From positions 186,001 through 250,000 of the forward strand of contig NZ_BOOJ01000008.1 in assembly GCF_016863175.1 (NCBI RefSeq): a DNA stretch of 64,000 nt, in the 5' to 3' direction. The number at the start of each line of letters is the position of its first letter. Within the stretch, counting starts at the first letter, position 1. The DNA comes from Paraplanobispora siamensis. Its GTDB lineage: Bacteria > Actinomycetota > Actinomycetes > Streptosporangiales > Streptosporangiaceae. Under the pieces are notes generated by a model that searched no databases, was not told the origin of the DNA, and saw only the letters and a program-made list of their open reading frames with translations. This document shows, one piece after another, positions 1 through 7,755 of the stretch. Made by a program: the position numbers and the translations under genes.

Positions 1-261
1 GGCGGAGGCGGGCTGGGACTGCTGGGGGTAAGGAGGCGGGGCCTGCTGGTAGCCGCCCGCGCCCTGGGGGTATCCGGACTGGCCCTGCGGGTAACCGCCG
101 CCCTGGGCCGGGTAACCGCCCTGCTGGGGGTAGCCCTGGGGGTAGGCCTGGGTGTGCGGCTGCTCGTGCTGCTGCGCACCCTCGTTCCGACGGTATGCGA
201 TCGTCCTGTCAGGCTGGGGGCCCGATCCGGGGGACTGGTCGGGGGGATTGTTGGCAGGCAT
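1..261 (-). CDS. N-terminal part of a Pro/Gln/Gly/Tyr-rich protein (truncated by window edge)
   Basis: Only the first 87 codons lie in the window. The ATG at 261 on the minus strand opens a hydrophilic, low-complexity sequence. After a polar start (MPANNPPDQSPGSGPQ) it becomes repeats of the type YPQ-G-YPQQGGYPAQGG. No signal peptide or membrane segment is seen in this part. In actinobacteria such Q/P/Y-rich leaders often precede a membrane domain (DUF4190, RDD or septum-formation families), but the domain that would decide this is outside the window. No function can be given. It points away from the thioesterase gene, so the region 262-724 may hold divergent promoters. Confidence 0.7.
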   Translation of the reverse strand, partial: MPANNPPDQSPGSGPQPDRTIAYRRNEGAQQHEQPHTQAYPQGYPQQGGYPAQGGGYPQGQSGYPQGAGGYQQAPPPYPQQSQPASA

Positions 262-724
262 GCTCACTCACAATGTGGACTTCGCGGATGCTTAGAAGTT
301 AGTGCACGTCTCTAGCGAATCACTTGCATCGAACTAACTGCGGCTTTGCTGCATCTAACAGGGATTCACCCTGCTCCGACCGCCGCCCGGCACTCTCCGG
401 CCTGGATCACCGTCCCGAGACATGCAGTTCGAGGATGCCTTATGTGACACCCCTTACATCGTCATAGAAGGGAAAATCTAGACAAAAATGTTAAGTGAGC
501 GACTTGTCGGGTCTGTTGCGCCTGACGGGCCCTCGTCCCGCTCGCGGCGGGAACCGGGGGAGACGCGCGCCGTGCCGGATGGGTAAAGTGGCCTCACTAG
601 AATAAGGTTCGGGACAGCGCCCCTCCGATGCCCGGTGACCTCGCCGGGAGCGGGGGCCGACGCCGCGGTGACCGGGTGGCGCCGGGACCCGGACCGCCGG
701 GTGAAGCGAGGCAGTGGACAGCAG
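262..724. other. 463-bp non-coding gap between divergent genes
   Basis: No convincing gene is seen here. Positions 262-500 are clearly less GC-rich than the surroundings, as expected for the promoter side of the minus-strand gene starting at 261. A TAGAAT box at 598-603 could serve as a -10 element for the thioesterase gene, but no good -35 partner is visible. The thioesterase frame stays open upstream to 635, yet the upstream codons do not read like the protein family. Confidence 0.5.
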
Positions 725-1528
725 ATGACGAAGTTCGACGAGGCGACGCAGGCGATCCGGGTCGACGAGACCACCTATGACGTGTGCCTGGACCCCGGCT
801 ACTCGATCGGCGGGCCGCTCAACGGCGGCTACCTGATGGCCGTGATCCTGCGCGCGGTCGTGGACTCCTCCCCGCACGAGCACCCGGTGACCACCAGCGC
901 CCAGTTCCTGCGCGCGCCCGTGCCCGGTCCCGCGCGGGTACGGCTGGAGCAGATCAAGACCGGCCGCACCGCGACGATGACCCGGGCGACCCTGGTCCAG
1001 GGGGACGGTCAGGGCGAGAAGGCCTTCATCGAGACCCTCGTCACCACCGCCACCCTCACCGACGCGACCCCCGACTGGACGGACGCCCCCGCGGCGGCCA
1101 TGCCCCCGGTCGAGGAGTGCGTCAAGCTGCCCGACCCCAAGCCCGAGTCGAACATGACGTTCAACGCCCAGATCGACATGGCGTTCGACCCGCCCACCAT
1201 CGGCTGGCTCACCGGCAGTCCCACCGGCCGCCCCGAGGGCCGCGCCTACTTCCGGATGGCCGAGCCGCAGGACCCCGACCCCTACATCCTGGCCCTGGCG
1301 GTGGACGCCCTGCCGCCGGTGGTCTTCTCCGCCGGAGCCCGCGGCTGGGCCCCGACCGTGGACCTCACCTGGCACCTGCGCGCGCTGCCCGCCCCCGGCC
1401 TGCTCACCCTGCTCGGCAGCGGCCGGATGATCAGCGACGGCTGGTTCGACGAGGAGGTCGAGGTCTGGGACTCCGCCGGCCGGCTGGTCGCCCAGTCGCG
1501 TCAGCTCGCCCGCGTCGGCCGGGGCTGA
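725..1528 (+). CDS. Hot-dog fold acyl-CoA thioesterase-like protein (4HBT_3/TesB type)
   Basis: This gene encodes 267 residues with two fused hot-dog halves, as in TesB-like and 4HBT_3 proteins, which hydrolyse acyl-CoA thioesters in the cytoplasm. The signature GGPLNGGYLMAVILRA is at about residues 29-44, where hot-dog enzymes have the helix that packs against the substrate. The second half contains typical strand blocks such as VDLTWHLRA near the end. The ATG at 725 was chosen because the family-like sequence begins there, although the frame stays open to 635. A strong hairpin follows the stop. The substrate cannot be read from the sequence, and the gene stands alone. Confidence 0.75.
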   Translation: MTKFDEATQAIRVDETTYDVCLDPGYSIGGPLNGGYLMAVILRAVVDSSPHEHPVTTSAQFLRAPVPGPARVRLEQIKTGRTATMTRATLVQGDGQGEKAFIETLVTTATLTDATPDWTDAPAAAMPPVEECVKLPDPKPESNMTFNAQIDMAFDPPTIGWLTGSPTGRPEGRAYFRMAEPQDPDPYILALAVDALPPVVFSAGARGWAPTVDLTWHLRALPAPGLLTLLGSGRMISDGWFDEEVEVWDSAGRLVAQSRQLARVGRG

Positions 1529-1549
1529 CCCGCCGCGGCCGCGGGTGGC

Positions 1550-1584
1550 GGCTCCGGGCCGTGGGCGGGTGACGGCCCGGAGCC
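1550..1584 (+). terminator. Intrinsic-type hairpin after the thioesterase gene
   Basis: A perfect 13-bp inverted repeat (GGCTCCGGGCCGT, 9-nt loop, ACGGCCCGGAGCC) starts 22 bases after the stop at 1528. There is no U-tract, as is common for actinobacterial terminators. It separates the thioesterase gene from murI. Confidence 0.7.
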
Positions 1585-1650
1585 CTGATACGTGAGCGAT
1601 GCAACATGCGTTGTGAGGATTCTTACCGTGAGCGTTCGTCACCCGTCGCC

Positions 1651-1665
1651 TAACCTTGGGAACCG
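1651..1665 (+). promoter_or_regulatory. Possible leaderless promoter of murI
   Basis: TAACCT at 1651-1656 fits the TANNNT -10 consensus and ends eight bases before the GTG at 1665. Transcription would therefore begin at or just before the start codon. No clear -35 box is seen. A weak GGGA lies between the box and the GTG, so a leadered start cannot be excluded. Confidence 0.35.
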
Positions 1666-2489
1666 TGTCGCAAGCGAGCATCGGAATTTTCGACAGCGGT
1701 GTGGGCGGTCTCACGGTGGCCAGGGCCGTCATCGACCAGCTGCCCAGTGAATCGATCTTCTACGTGGCCGACACCGCGCGGCAGCCGTACGGGCCCAAGA
1801 CGATCGCGCAGGTCCGGGCGTACGCCCTGGAGGTGATGGACCACCTCGTCGAGCACGACGTCAAGATGCTGGTGATCGCCTGCAACAGCGCGAGCTCGGC
1901 GGTGCTGCGCGACGCGCGTGAGCGGTACGACGTGCCGGTGGTGGAGGTCATCCAGCCTGCCACCCGCCGGGCCGCGCAGGCCACGCGCAACGGACGGGTC
2001 GGCGTGATCGGGACCCGGGCCACCATCGAGTCGATGTCCTATCACGACGCCTTCGCCGCCGCTCCCGACGTCCGGCTGACCGGGGTGGCCGCACCCCGGC
2101 TGGTGGAGTTCGTCGAGCGCGGCGAGACGATGAGCGACGAGCTCATCGAGGTCGTCCGGGGCTATCTGGAGCCGATCCTCGCCGACGGCTGCGACACGCT
2201 CATCCTGGGGTGCACGCACTATCCGCTGCTCGCCGGGCCCATCTCATATGTGGCGGGAGACGGCGTGACCCTGGTGTCCAGCGCCGACGAGACCGCCAAG
2301 GACGTCTTCCGGATCCTGCACGACCGAGGCCTGGCGGCCGCGACCGGGACATCACCCCGTCACCGGTTCCGCGCCACCGGCGACGGCGCACTGTTCGCCC
2401 AGCTCGGGCGGCGCTTCCTCGGACCGGAGATCCAGGCAGTCGAACTCGCGGCGGTGGGAGACGCCGGGAGCAACGGGCACCGCCCGTAA
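1665..2489 (+). CDS. murI: Glutamate racemase
   Basis: MurI interconverts L- and D-glutamate in the cytoplasm and supplies D-Glu for peptidoglycan. The 274-residue product begins [13 protein letters not shown], the hallmark N-terminus. It carries the two catalytic cysteines in ACNSAS (Cys73) and GCTHYPLL (Cys183). Length fits the family. The GTG at 1665 is preferred; an in-frame TTG lies three codons upstream. It precedes a metallo-beta-lactamase-fold hydrolase, rph and rdgB in the same direction, an order conserved in many actinobacteria. These are therefore likely housekeeping genes, although about 110 bp separates murI from the next gene. Confidence 0.96.
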   Translation: MSQASIGIFDSGVGGLTVARAVIDQLPSESIFYVADTARQPYGPKTIAQVRAYALEVMDHLVEHDVKMLVIACNSASSAVLRDARERYDVPVVEVIQPATRRAAQATRNGRVGVIGTRATIESMSYHDAFAAAPDVRLTGVAAPRLVEFVERGETMSDELIEVVRGYLEPILADGCDTLILGCTHYPLLAGPISYVAGDGVTLVSSADETAKDVFRILHDRGLAAATGTSPRHRFRATGDGALFAQLGRRFLGPEIQAVELAAVGDAGSNGHRP

Positions 2490-2600
2490 AAGTGACCCGG
2501 CCGCGAGGGGGCGAGCCGGAACACAGGGAACATGTGAGGGCGCGCCGGTTTGCCGCGCCCGAGCCGCGACGCGCTGCGCCGCAACGAACAGGAGGCCGCC

Positions 2601-3353
2601 GTGAAGTTGACCATCATCGGGTGCTCTGGAAGTTTCCCCGGTCCGGACAGTCCCTCGTCGTGTTATCTGCTGGAGGCCGAAGGCTTCCGGATGCTGGTGG
2701 ACTTCGGCAACGGCGCTCTGGGAGCGCTCCAGCGACATATCGGCCTCTACGACGTGGACGCCATCTGCCTGTCCCACCTGCACGCCGACCACTGCCTCGA
2801 CCTGTGCCCGTACCACGTGGTGCGCACCTACTCCCCGGAGGGCCCGTTCGGCAGGATCCCCGTCCACGCGCCCGCCGACGCCTCCCGGCGCCTGGCCGCG
2901 GCCTACGGCATGCCCGAGGAGCCGGGGCTGGAGACGGCCTTCGACTTCTCCCGGCTCTCGCCCGGCGTGTTCGAGGTCGGTCCCTTCGAGGTGACCGCCG
3001 CGCGGGTGAACCACCCCGTCGAGACCTACGGCTTCCGGATCTCCTACGGCGGCCGCTCGATCGCCTACTCCGCCGACACCGGCGAGTCGGCCGAGCTGGT
3101 CACCCTGGCCAAGGACGCCGACGTGCTGCTGTGCGAGGCGTCCTTCCTCGACCTGCCGGACCTGCAGCCCGACCTGCACCTGTCCGGCCGCCAGGCCGCC
3201 GAGCACGCCGCCCAGGCCGAGGCGGGCACCCTGGTGCTCACCCACCTGGTGCCCTGGTACGACCGGAACCGGATCCTCGACGACGCCTCCCGCGGGGGGT
3301 TCGACGGAACGATCGAGCTCGCGCGGAGCGGGGCGGTGTATGACCTAGGGTGA
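2601..3353 (+). CDS. Metallo-beta-lactamase-fold hydrolase (RNase Z-like family)
   Basis: The product has 250 residues and the beta-lactamase/RNase Z fold. The metal-binding motif SHLHADH is at residues 58-64, and a later block YSADTGES provides the expected Asp ligand. In actinobacteria this gene lies between murI and rph, as here. Its substrate is not settled: RNA, cyclic nucleotides and phosphodiesters are all possible for this fold. The GTG at 2601 is preferred because a textbook AGGAGG lies seven bases upstream. The open frame extends to a TTG at 2550 without family-like sequence. The stop lies six bases before the proposed rph start. Confidence 0.85.
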   Translation: MKLTIIGCSGSFPGPDSPSSCYLLEAEGFRMLVDFGNGALGALQRHIGLYDVDAICLSHLHADHCLDLCPYHVVRTYSPEGPFGRIPVHAPADASRRLAAAYGMPEEPGLETAFDFSRLSPGVFEVGPFEVTAARVNHPVETYGFRISYGGRSIAYSADTGESAELVTLAKDADVLLCEASFLDLPDLQPDLHLSGRQAAEHAAQAEAGTLVLTHLVPWYDRNRILDDASRGGFDGTIELARSGAVYDLG

Positions 3354-3358
3354 TGTCC

Positions 3359-4075
3359 ATGGCTCGTGCAGACGGACGTAACCCCGATCAGCTCCGCCCG
3401 GTGAAGATCACCCGCGGCTGGCTCGCCCACGCCGAGGGCTCGGTGCTCATCGAGTTCGGCGGCACCAAGGTGCTGTGCGCCGCCTCGGTGCAGGACAGCG
3501 TGCCGCGCTGGCGCAAGGGCAGCGGCCAGGGCTGGGTGACCGCCGAGTACGCCATGCTGCCGCGGGCCACCAACACCCGCAACGACCGCGAGTCGGTGCG
3601 CGGCAAGATCGGCGGCCGGACCCACGAGATCTCCCGCCTGATCGGCCGTTCCCTGCGGGCCTGCGTCGACTACAAGCTCCTGGGCGAGAACTCCGTCCTG
3701 ATCGACTGCGACGTGCTCCAGGCCGACGGCGGCACCCGTACCGCCGCCATCACCGGCGCGTACGTCGCGCTGGTCGACGCGGTCCGCTGGATGCGCGAGC
3801 GCAAGATGTGCAAGGGCGACCCGCTGGTCGACTCGGTCGCGGCCGTGTCGGTCGGGGTCGTCGGCTCCACCCCGCTGCTCGACCTGTGCTACAGCGAGGA
3901 CGTCGCGGCCGAGACCGACATGAACGTCGTGATGACCGGCTCCGGGGAGTTCGTCGAGGTCCAGGGCACCGCCGAGGGCAGGCCGTTCAACCGGGCCGCC
4001 CTCGACCAGCTCCTCGACCTCGGCGTCGCCGGCTGCGCCGAGCTGACCCGGATGCAGAAGGGGGCGCTGGCATGA
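3359..4075 (+). CDS. rph: Ribonuclease PH
   Basis: RNase PH is a phosphorolytic 3'-5' exoribonuclease that trims tRNA precursors and forms hexamers in the cytoplasm. The 238-residue protein matches from [20 protein letters not shown] through the phosphate-binding region ([14 protein letters not shown]) to the [14 protein letters not shown] block. Family length is about 240. The ATG at 3359 gives the usual N-terminus. An in-frame GTG at 3350 and ATG at 3353 overlap the previous stop. The 3' end overlaps rdgB by ATGA, so the two are translationally coupled. Confidence 0.96.
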   Translation: MARADGRNPDQLRPVKITRGWLAHAEGSVLIEFGGTKVLCAASVQDSVPRWRKGSGQGWVTAEYAMLPRATNTRNDRESVRGKIGGRTHEISRLIGRSLRACVDYKLLGENSVLIDCDVLQADGGTRTAAITGAYVALVDAVRWMRERKMCKGDPLVDSVAAVSVGVVGSTPLLDLCYSEDVAAETDMNVVMTGSGEFVEVQGTAEGRPFNRAALDQLLDLGVAGCAELTRMQKGALA

Positions 4076-4707
4076 GCGGGGGTGACGGTTCCGAGGGGAA
4101 CGGAGCGCGCCGCGTCGTGCTGGCGACGAGGAACGCCGGGAAGATCACCGAACTGCGCCGCATCCTGGCCGGCGCCTCGGTGCCGGTGGAGATCGTGGGC
4201 CTGGAGGAGTTCCCGGAGATCGGCGACGTCGCCGAGACCGGCCTGACCTTCGCCGAGAACGCCCTGCTGAAGGCGCACACCGTGGCCCGGCTGTCCGGCC
4301 TGCCGGCCATCGCCGACGACTCCGGCCTGTGCGTGGACGCGCTCAACGGCATGCCCGGCATCTTCTCGGCCCGCTGGTCCGGCACGCACGGCGACGACAA
4401 GGCGAACCTGAACCTGCTGCTGGCCCAGGTCTCCGACGTGCCGCGGGAGCATCGGGGGGCGCACTTCGCGTGCGCGGCGGCGCTGGCGTGGCCCTCGGGC
4501 GAGGAGCGGGTGGTGGAGGGCGCGCTGCGCGGCGTGATCATCGACGCCCCGCGCGGGACCGGCGGCTTCGGCTACGACCCGATCTTCGTCCCCGAGGGCG
4601 AGACCCGGACGACCGCCGAGCTGTCCCCCGACGAGAAGGACGCCATCAGCCACCGGGGACGCGCCTTCCGGGCACTCGCCCCGATCATGGCCGAGTCCTT
4701 CGCCTGA
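4072..4707 (+). CDS. rdgB: XTP/dITP diphosphatase (HAM1/RdgB family)
   Basis: This enzyme hydrolyses non-canonical purine nucleoside triphosphates (XTP, ITP, dITP) to monophosphates, keeping them out of nucleic acids. The 211-residue protein has [10 protein letters not shown] (residues 19-28), the catalytic/metal block ADDSGL (81-86) and GFGYDPIF near the C-terminus, all family signatures. It has about ten extra polar N-terminal residues before [12 protein letters not shown]. The start overlaps the rph stop as ATGA. The 3' end, including the stop codon, is part of a 40-bp tandem repeat that runs on into the intergenic region. Confidence 0.95.
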   Translation: MSGGDGSEGNGARRVVLATRNAGKITELRRILAGASVPVEIVGLEEFPEIGDVAETGLTFAENALLKAHTVARLSGLPAIADDSGLCVDALNGMPGIFSARWSGTHGDDKANLNLLLAQVSDVPREHRGAHFACAAALAWPSGEERVVEGALRGVIIDAPRGTGGFGYDPIFVPEGETRTTAELSPDEKDAISHRGRAFRALAPIMAESFA

Positions 4708-4788
4708 TCCGGCGCCCGCCCAGATCGCGGCCGGGCCCTCCGCCTGATCCGGCGCTCGCCCCGATCACGGCCGGGTCCTCCGTCCGGC
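4675..4788 (+). repeat. 40-bp tandem repeat spanning the rdgB stop codon
   Basis: Unit 1 (4675-4714) contains the last codons and stop of rdgB. Unit 2 (4715-4754) and a partial unit 3 (from 4755) repeat it with a few substitutions. Each unit runs CTCGCCCCGATCA-like, then GGCCGGGTCCT-like, then CCGCCTGATCCGGCG. The copies downstream keep the TGA. This looks like a slipped-strand or recombination duplication of a gene end, not a regulatory element. Confidence 0.75.
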
Positions 4789-4856
4789 GCCGCCCCGGGC
4801 CGATGTCGATCATGTCCCGTAATCGGCGCGTAAGAACCTCCGGCCCCCGGTGGGCG

Positions 4857-4870
4857 TAGCGTCTGCAGCA
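4857..4870 (+). promoter_or_regulatory. Leaderless promoter candidate for the Mo-oxidoreductase gene
   Basis: TAGCGT at 4857-4862 fits TANNNT and ends seven bases before the ATG at 4870. No Shine-Dalgarno sequence precedes that ATG, which supports a leaderless transcript. The -35 region is not recognisable. Confidence 0.45.
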
Positions 4871-6525
4871 TGGAGAGCTACAGGGGCGTGCCCGCATGGG
4901 CCGCCGCGCTGGTCGGGCTGGTCACGGGGGCCGTGGCGCTCGGGGTGTCATGGCTGGTCGCCGGGGTCGTGAAGGCCTCGGCCTTCCCCGTCCTCACGGT
5001 CGGCGACGCCGTCGTGGACCTGTCCCCGTCCTGGCTGAAGGACTGGGCCATCAGGACCTTCGGCGAGGCCGACAAGGCCGTCCTGATCTCGGGCGTCTCG
5101 GTGGTCCTGGCCGCCTTCGCCGCCGGGATCGGCGTCCTGGCCTTCCGCGATCTCCGGTACGGCCACGCCGGCCTGGTCGTCCTCGGCGCGATCGGCCTCG
5201 CGGCGTCGCTGACCCGTCCCGAGGCGGGGCTGCTCGACGTCCTCCCGATCCTGGCGGGCGTCGGCGCCGGCATGGTGGCCCTCTCCCGGCTGGTCCGCCG
5301 CTCGGCCGCCCCCGGCTCGGGCCGGTCCGGCACGGCGGAGGCCGGAACCGCCGCCCCGCAGCCCGAGAGCGAGGCGGGTCTCCACCCGGCGCCCGGGGAG
5401 GAGGGGACGGTCGTGACGGCTCCGCCGATCATGCGCGCCGGGGACGACCTGCGCGCCTTCGACCGGCGCGGGCTGCTGACCGGCCTGCTCAGCGGGGTGG
5501 TCATGGCCGGGGCCGCCGGTGCGGCGGGACGGCTGCTGTCCGGCGGCGCCGAGGTGGACCAGGCCCGCGTCGGCCTGACGCTGCCGTCGCCCGCGACCGC
5601 GGCCAAGCCGGTCCCCGCCGGGAGCGACCTCAAGATCAGGGGCCTGTCGCCCTTCTTCACCCCCAACGCCGACTTCTACCGGGTGGACACCGCGATCATC
5701 GTCCCCAAGGTCGAGCCCGGCAGCTGGACCCTGAAGATCCACGGCATGGTCGACCGGCCGATCGAGCTGACCTTCGCCGACCTGATGCGGCGCCCCATGG
5801 TGGAGGCCGACGTCACGCTCTGCTGCGTCTCCAACGAGGTCGGCGGGCCGTACATCGGCAACGCCCGCTGGCTCGGCGCCCGTCTGGCCGACATCCTGCG
5901 CGAGGCGGGCGTGCACAAGGACGCCGACATGCTCCTGAGCACCTCCGCCGACGGCTGGACCTGCGGCACCCCGGCCGACGTCGTCATGGACGGCCGCGAC
6001 GCGCTGCTCGCGATCGCGATGAACGGCGAGGCGCTGCCCGTCGACCACGGCTTCCCGGCCCGTCAGGTCGTCCCGGGGCTGTACGGCTACGTCTCGGCGA
6101 CGAAGTGGGTCACGGAGATCAAGGTCACCCGGTTCGACCGGGACGAGGCGTACTGGACGCCCCGGGGCTGGTCGGCCAAGGGGCCGATCAAGACGCAGTC
6201 GCGCATCGACCTGCCCAAGTCCGGCGCGACCGTTCCGGTGGGCCGGACGACCGTGGCGGGCGTGGCCTGGGCCCAGCACAAGGGGATCGACGCCGTCGAG
6301 GTGCGGATCGACCGGGGGCCGTGGCGTCAGGCCAGGCTGGCGGAGGCGCCGACGGCCGACACCTGGCGCCAGTGGGTGATCGACGACTGGGAGGCCACCC
6401 CCGGCGAGCACACCATCGAGGTGCGGGCCACCGACGCCACCGGCTACACCCAGACCTCCGATCAGGCCCCGGTCGCCCCCGACGGCGCCACCGGCTGGCA
6501 TGCGATCAGGGTCAACGTCGCCTGA
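4870..6525 (+). CDS. Membrane-anchored molybdopterin-dependent oxidoreductase (sulfite oxidase/YedY-like)
   Basis: This is a 551-residue protein. The N-terminal 150 residues contain four hydrophobic segments. A low-complexity linker and a fifth hydrophobic segment near residue 205 (LLTGLLSGVVMAGAAGAAG) place the catalytic part outside the membrane. The domain from about 235 matches the oxidoreductase molybdopterin-binding fold: SWTLKIHGMVDRPIELTF, then CCVSNEVGGPYIGNA. Cys318 or Cys319 is the likely Mo ligand. The C-terminal 110 residues look like the sulfite oxidase dimerisation domain. The electron partner and substrate are unknown; sulfite oxidase or a MsrP-like role are options. It probably uses its own leaderless promoter. 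Confidence 0.85.
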   Translation: MESYRGVPAWAAALVGLVTGAVALGVSWLVAGVVKASAFPVLTVGDAVVDLSPSWLKDWAIRTFGEADKAVLISGVSVVLAAFAAGIGVLAFRDLRYGHAGLVVLGAIGLAASLTRPEAGLLDVLPILAGVGAGMVALSRLVRRSAAPGSGRSGTAEAGTAAPQPESEAGLHPAPGEEGTVVTAPPIMRAGDDLRAFDRRGLLTGLLSGVVMAGAAGAAGRLLSGGAEVDQARVGLTLPSPATAAKPVPAGSDLKIRGLSPFFTPNADFYRVDTAIIVPKVEPGSWTLKIHGMVDRPIELTFADLMRRPMVEADVTLCCVSNEVGGPYIGNARWLGARLADILREAGVHKDADMLLSTSADGWTCGTPADVVMDGRDALLAIAMNGEALPVDHGFPARQVVPGLYGYVSATKWVTEIKVTRFDRDEAYWTPRGWSAKGPIKTQSRIDLPKSGATVPVGRTTVAGVAWAQHKGIDAVEVRIDRGPWRQARLAEAPTADTWRQWVIDDWEATPGEHTIEVRATDATGYTQTSDQAPVAPDGATGWHAIRVNVA

Positions 6526-6646
6526 CCTCCCCCTCCACCTCCCGCTGGTGGAATGCCGCCGGTCCGGATATGGCCAACTCCCCGACGCCGCGCAGGCGGG
6601 CGTCCTACCATCGGCTGCGATACGGGTGGGGCGAAGGGGGATTCGC

Positions 6647-7396
6647 GTGACGCGACGGTTGCTGCCCGCAGGAATCTACAACCCGGTTGTGACCTCGGAC
6701 GGGAAACGCTGGCGTGACTTCGAGCTGGACGCTCCGGCATCGGTGGTCGTGGCGCCGCCCAGGGAGCCGGAGCGCGAGCCCTGGCGGCCGCCGCGGCTCG
6801 ACCGCTGCCGGCCGTACGGCATGGAGGGCGGGCTGGCGCGGCCGGAGCCGCAGGCGCAGGCCGACCTCGCGCTGGCCGTACCGGTCGACGAGCAGGGGGT
6901 GCCGCGGCGCTTCCCCGACCCCCGCGGCATGTGGATCCGGCTGATCAACGGGGCGGGCTCGACCGACGACCCGTTCCGGGCGACCAACGCCATGGACTGC
7001 GCGATGGCCGTCCTGTCGACCTGGTACGGCGTGCCGACGGTGGCCGCGCCCCGCTATCCCGAGTACGACCGCATCGGGAAGCCGCTGCTCACCGGGGAGA
7101 CCGGCGGCACGGCACGGGCCGAGCGCTGGCTGGGCCAGCGCTTCCAGCACGCGGGGCAGGGCAAGCGCGCCTACACCATGGTCGCGCAGACGCTTCTGGC
7201 CGGCGGGCACGGCGCGGCCGCGCTCCTGATCACCCGGTGGCCCAGCGGCGGCAGCCACGCCTGGAACGCGGTCAACTCCGGCGGAGAGGTGATCTGGATC
7301 GACGCCCAGCGCGGTCACATGGCCGTCGAGCCGCCCTACGACGCCGTGACGGGGGTCTTCTGCGTGATCGTCGACAGGGAGGGGCGGAGGCTGTGA
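6647..7396 (+). CDS. Papain-fold (Tox-PL-like) glutamine deamidase toxin candidate
   Basis: The 249-residue protein has a Pro/Arg-rich N-terminal half without signal peptide or membrane segment. The C-terminal domain (about 105-249) resembles Papain_fold_toxin1 (Tox-PL), the predicted glutamine deamidase domain of polymorphic toxins. A plausible triad is Cys118 (NAMDCAMAVLS), His204 (GSHAWNAVNSGG) and Asp219 (VIWIDAQRG), in the usual order and context. The GTG at 6647 follows a strong GAAGGGGG. The next gene starts on the stop codon and has a YrhB/Imm35-type sequence, which supports an effector-immunity pair. The family call is from remembered motifs and the activity is inferred. Confidence 0.7.
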   Translation: MTRRLLPAGIYNPVVTSDGKRWRDFELDAPASVVVAPPREPEREPWRPPRLDRCRPYGMEGGLARPEPQAQADLALAVPVDEQGVPRRFPDPRGMWIRLINGAGSTDDPFRATNAMDCAMAVLSTWYGVPTVAAPRYPEYDRIGKPLLTGETGGTARAERWLGQRFQHAGQGKRAYTMVAQTLLAGGHGAAALLITRWPSGGSHAWNAVNSGGEVIWIDAQRGHMAVEPPYDAVTGVFCVIVDREGRRL

Positions 7397-7662
7397 ACCT
7401 CGAACAGGCCCGGGCCGTGGCCGAGGAGTACATCAACGGGGTCCGCCACTACGACGCCGCGCTGGAGATCGGGATATATGCCTTCAAGGAGGGCTATGTC
7501 GCCTGGTCGAAGGAGAACGAGTCCGACGACCCGACCGCGCTGCCCGACACCATCGGCGCCGGCTGCATCGTGATCGACAAGGCGACCGGAGAGATCGACA
7601 TCCGTCCCCTCCTCAACCCCGAGACCGTCGCGGACCAGTGGCCGGGACGCCGCCCCCGTTAG
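7393..7662 (+). CDS. YrhB/Imm35-type small protein, probable immunity partner
   Basis: This is an 89-residue acidic protein starting with GTG at 7393, overlapping the stop of the deamidase-like gene by four bases. It begins LEQARAVAEEYINGV and ends with VIDKATGEIDIRP, the layout of YrhB-domain (immunity protein 35) proteins that neighbour papain-fold toxins. No catalytic motif is seen. Overlap and pairing argue for co-translation and direct binding to the upstream protein. Binding and protection are inferred from family and position only. Confidence 0.65.
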   Translation: MNLEQARAVAEEYINGVRHYDAALEIGIYAFKEGYVAWSKENESDDPTALPDTIGAGCIVIDKATGEIDIRPLLNPETVADQWPGRRPR

Positions 7663-7755
7663 GGACGTCCCGGCCACCGGTCCGGAGCCGCCGGGCAGGT
7701 GATCGGTCCGCAGGCCGGTGAACCCCGGCCGGCCCGCGGATCACCGGGCCGGAGA

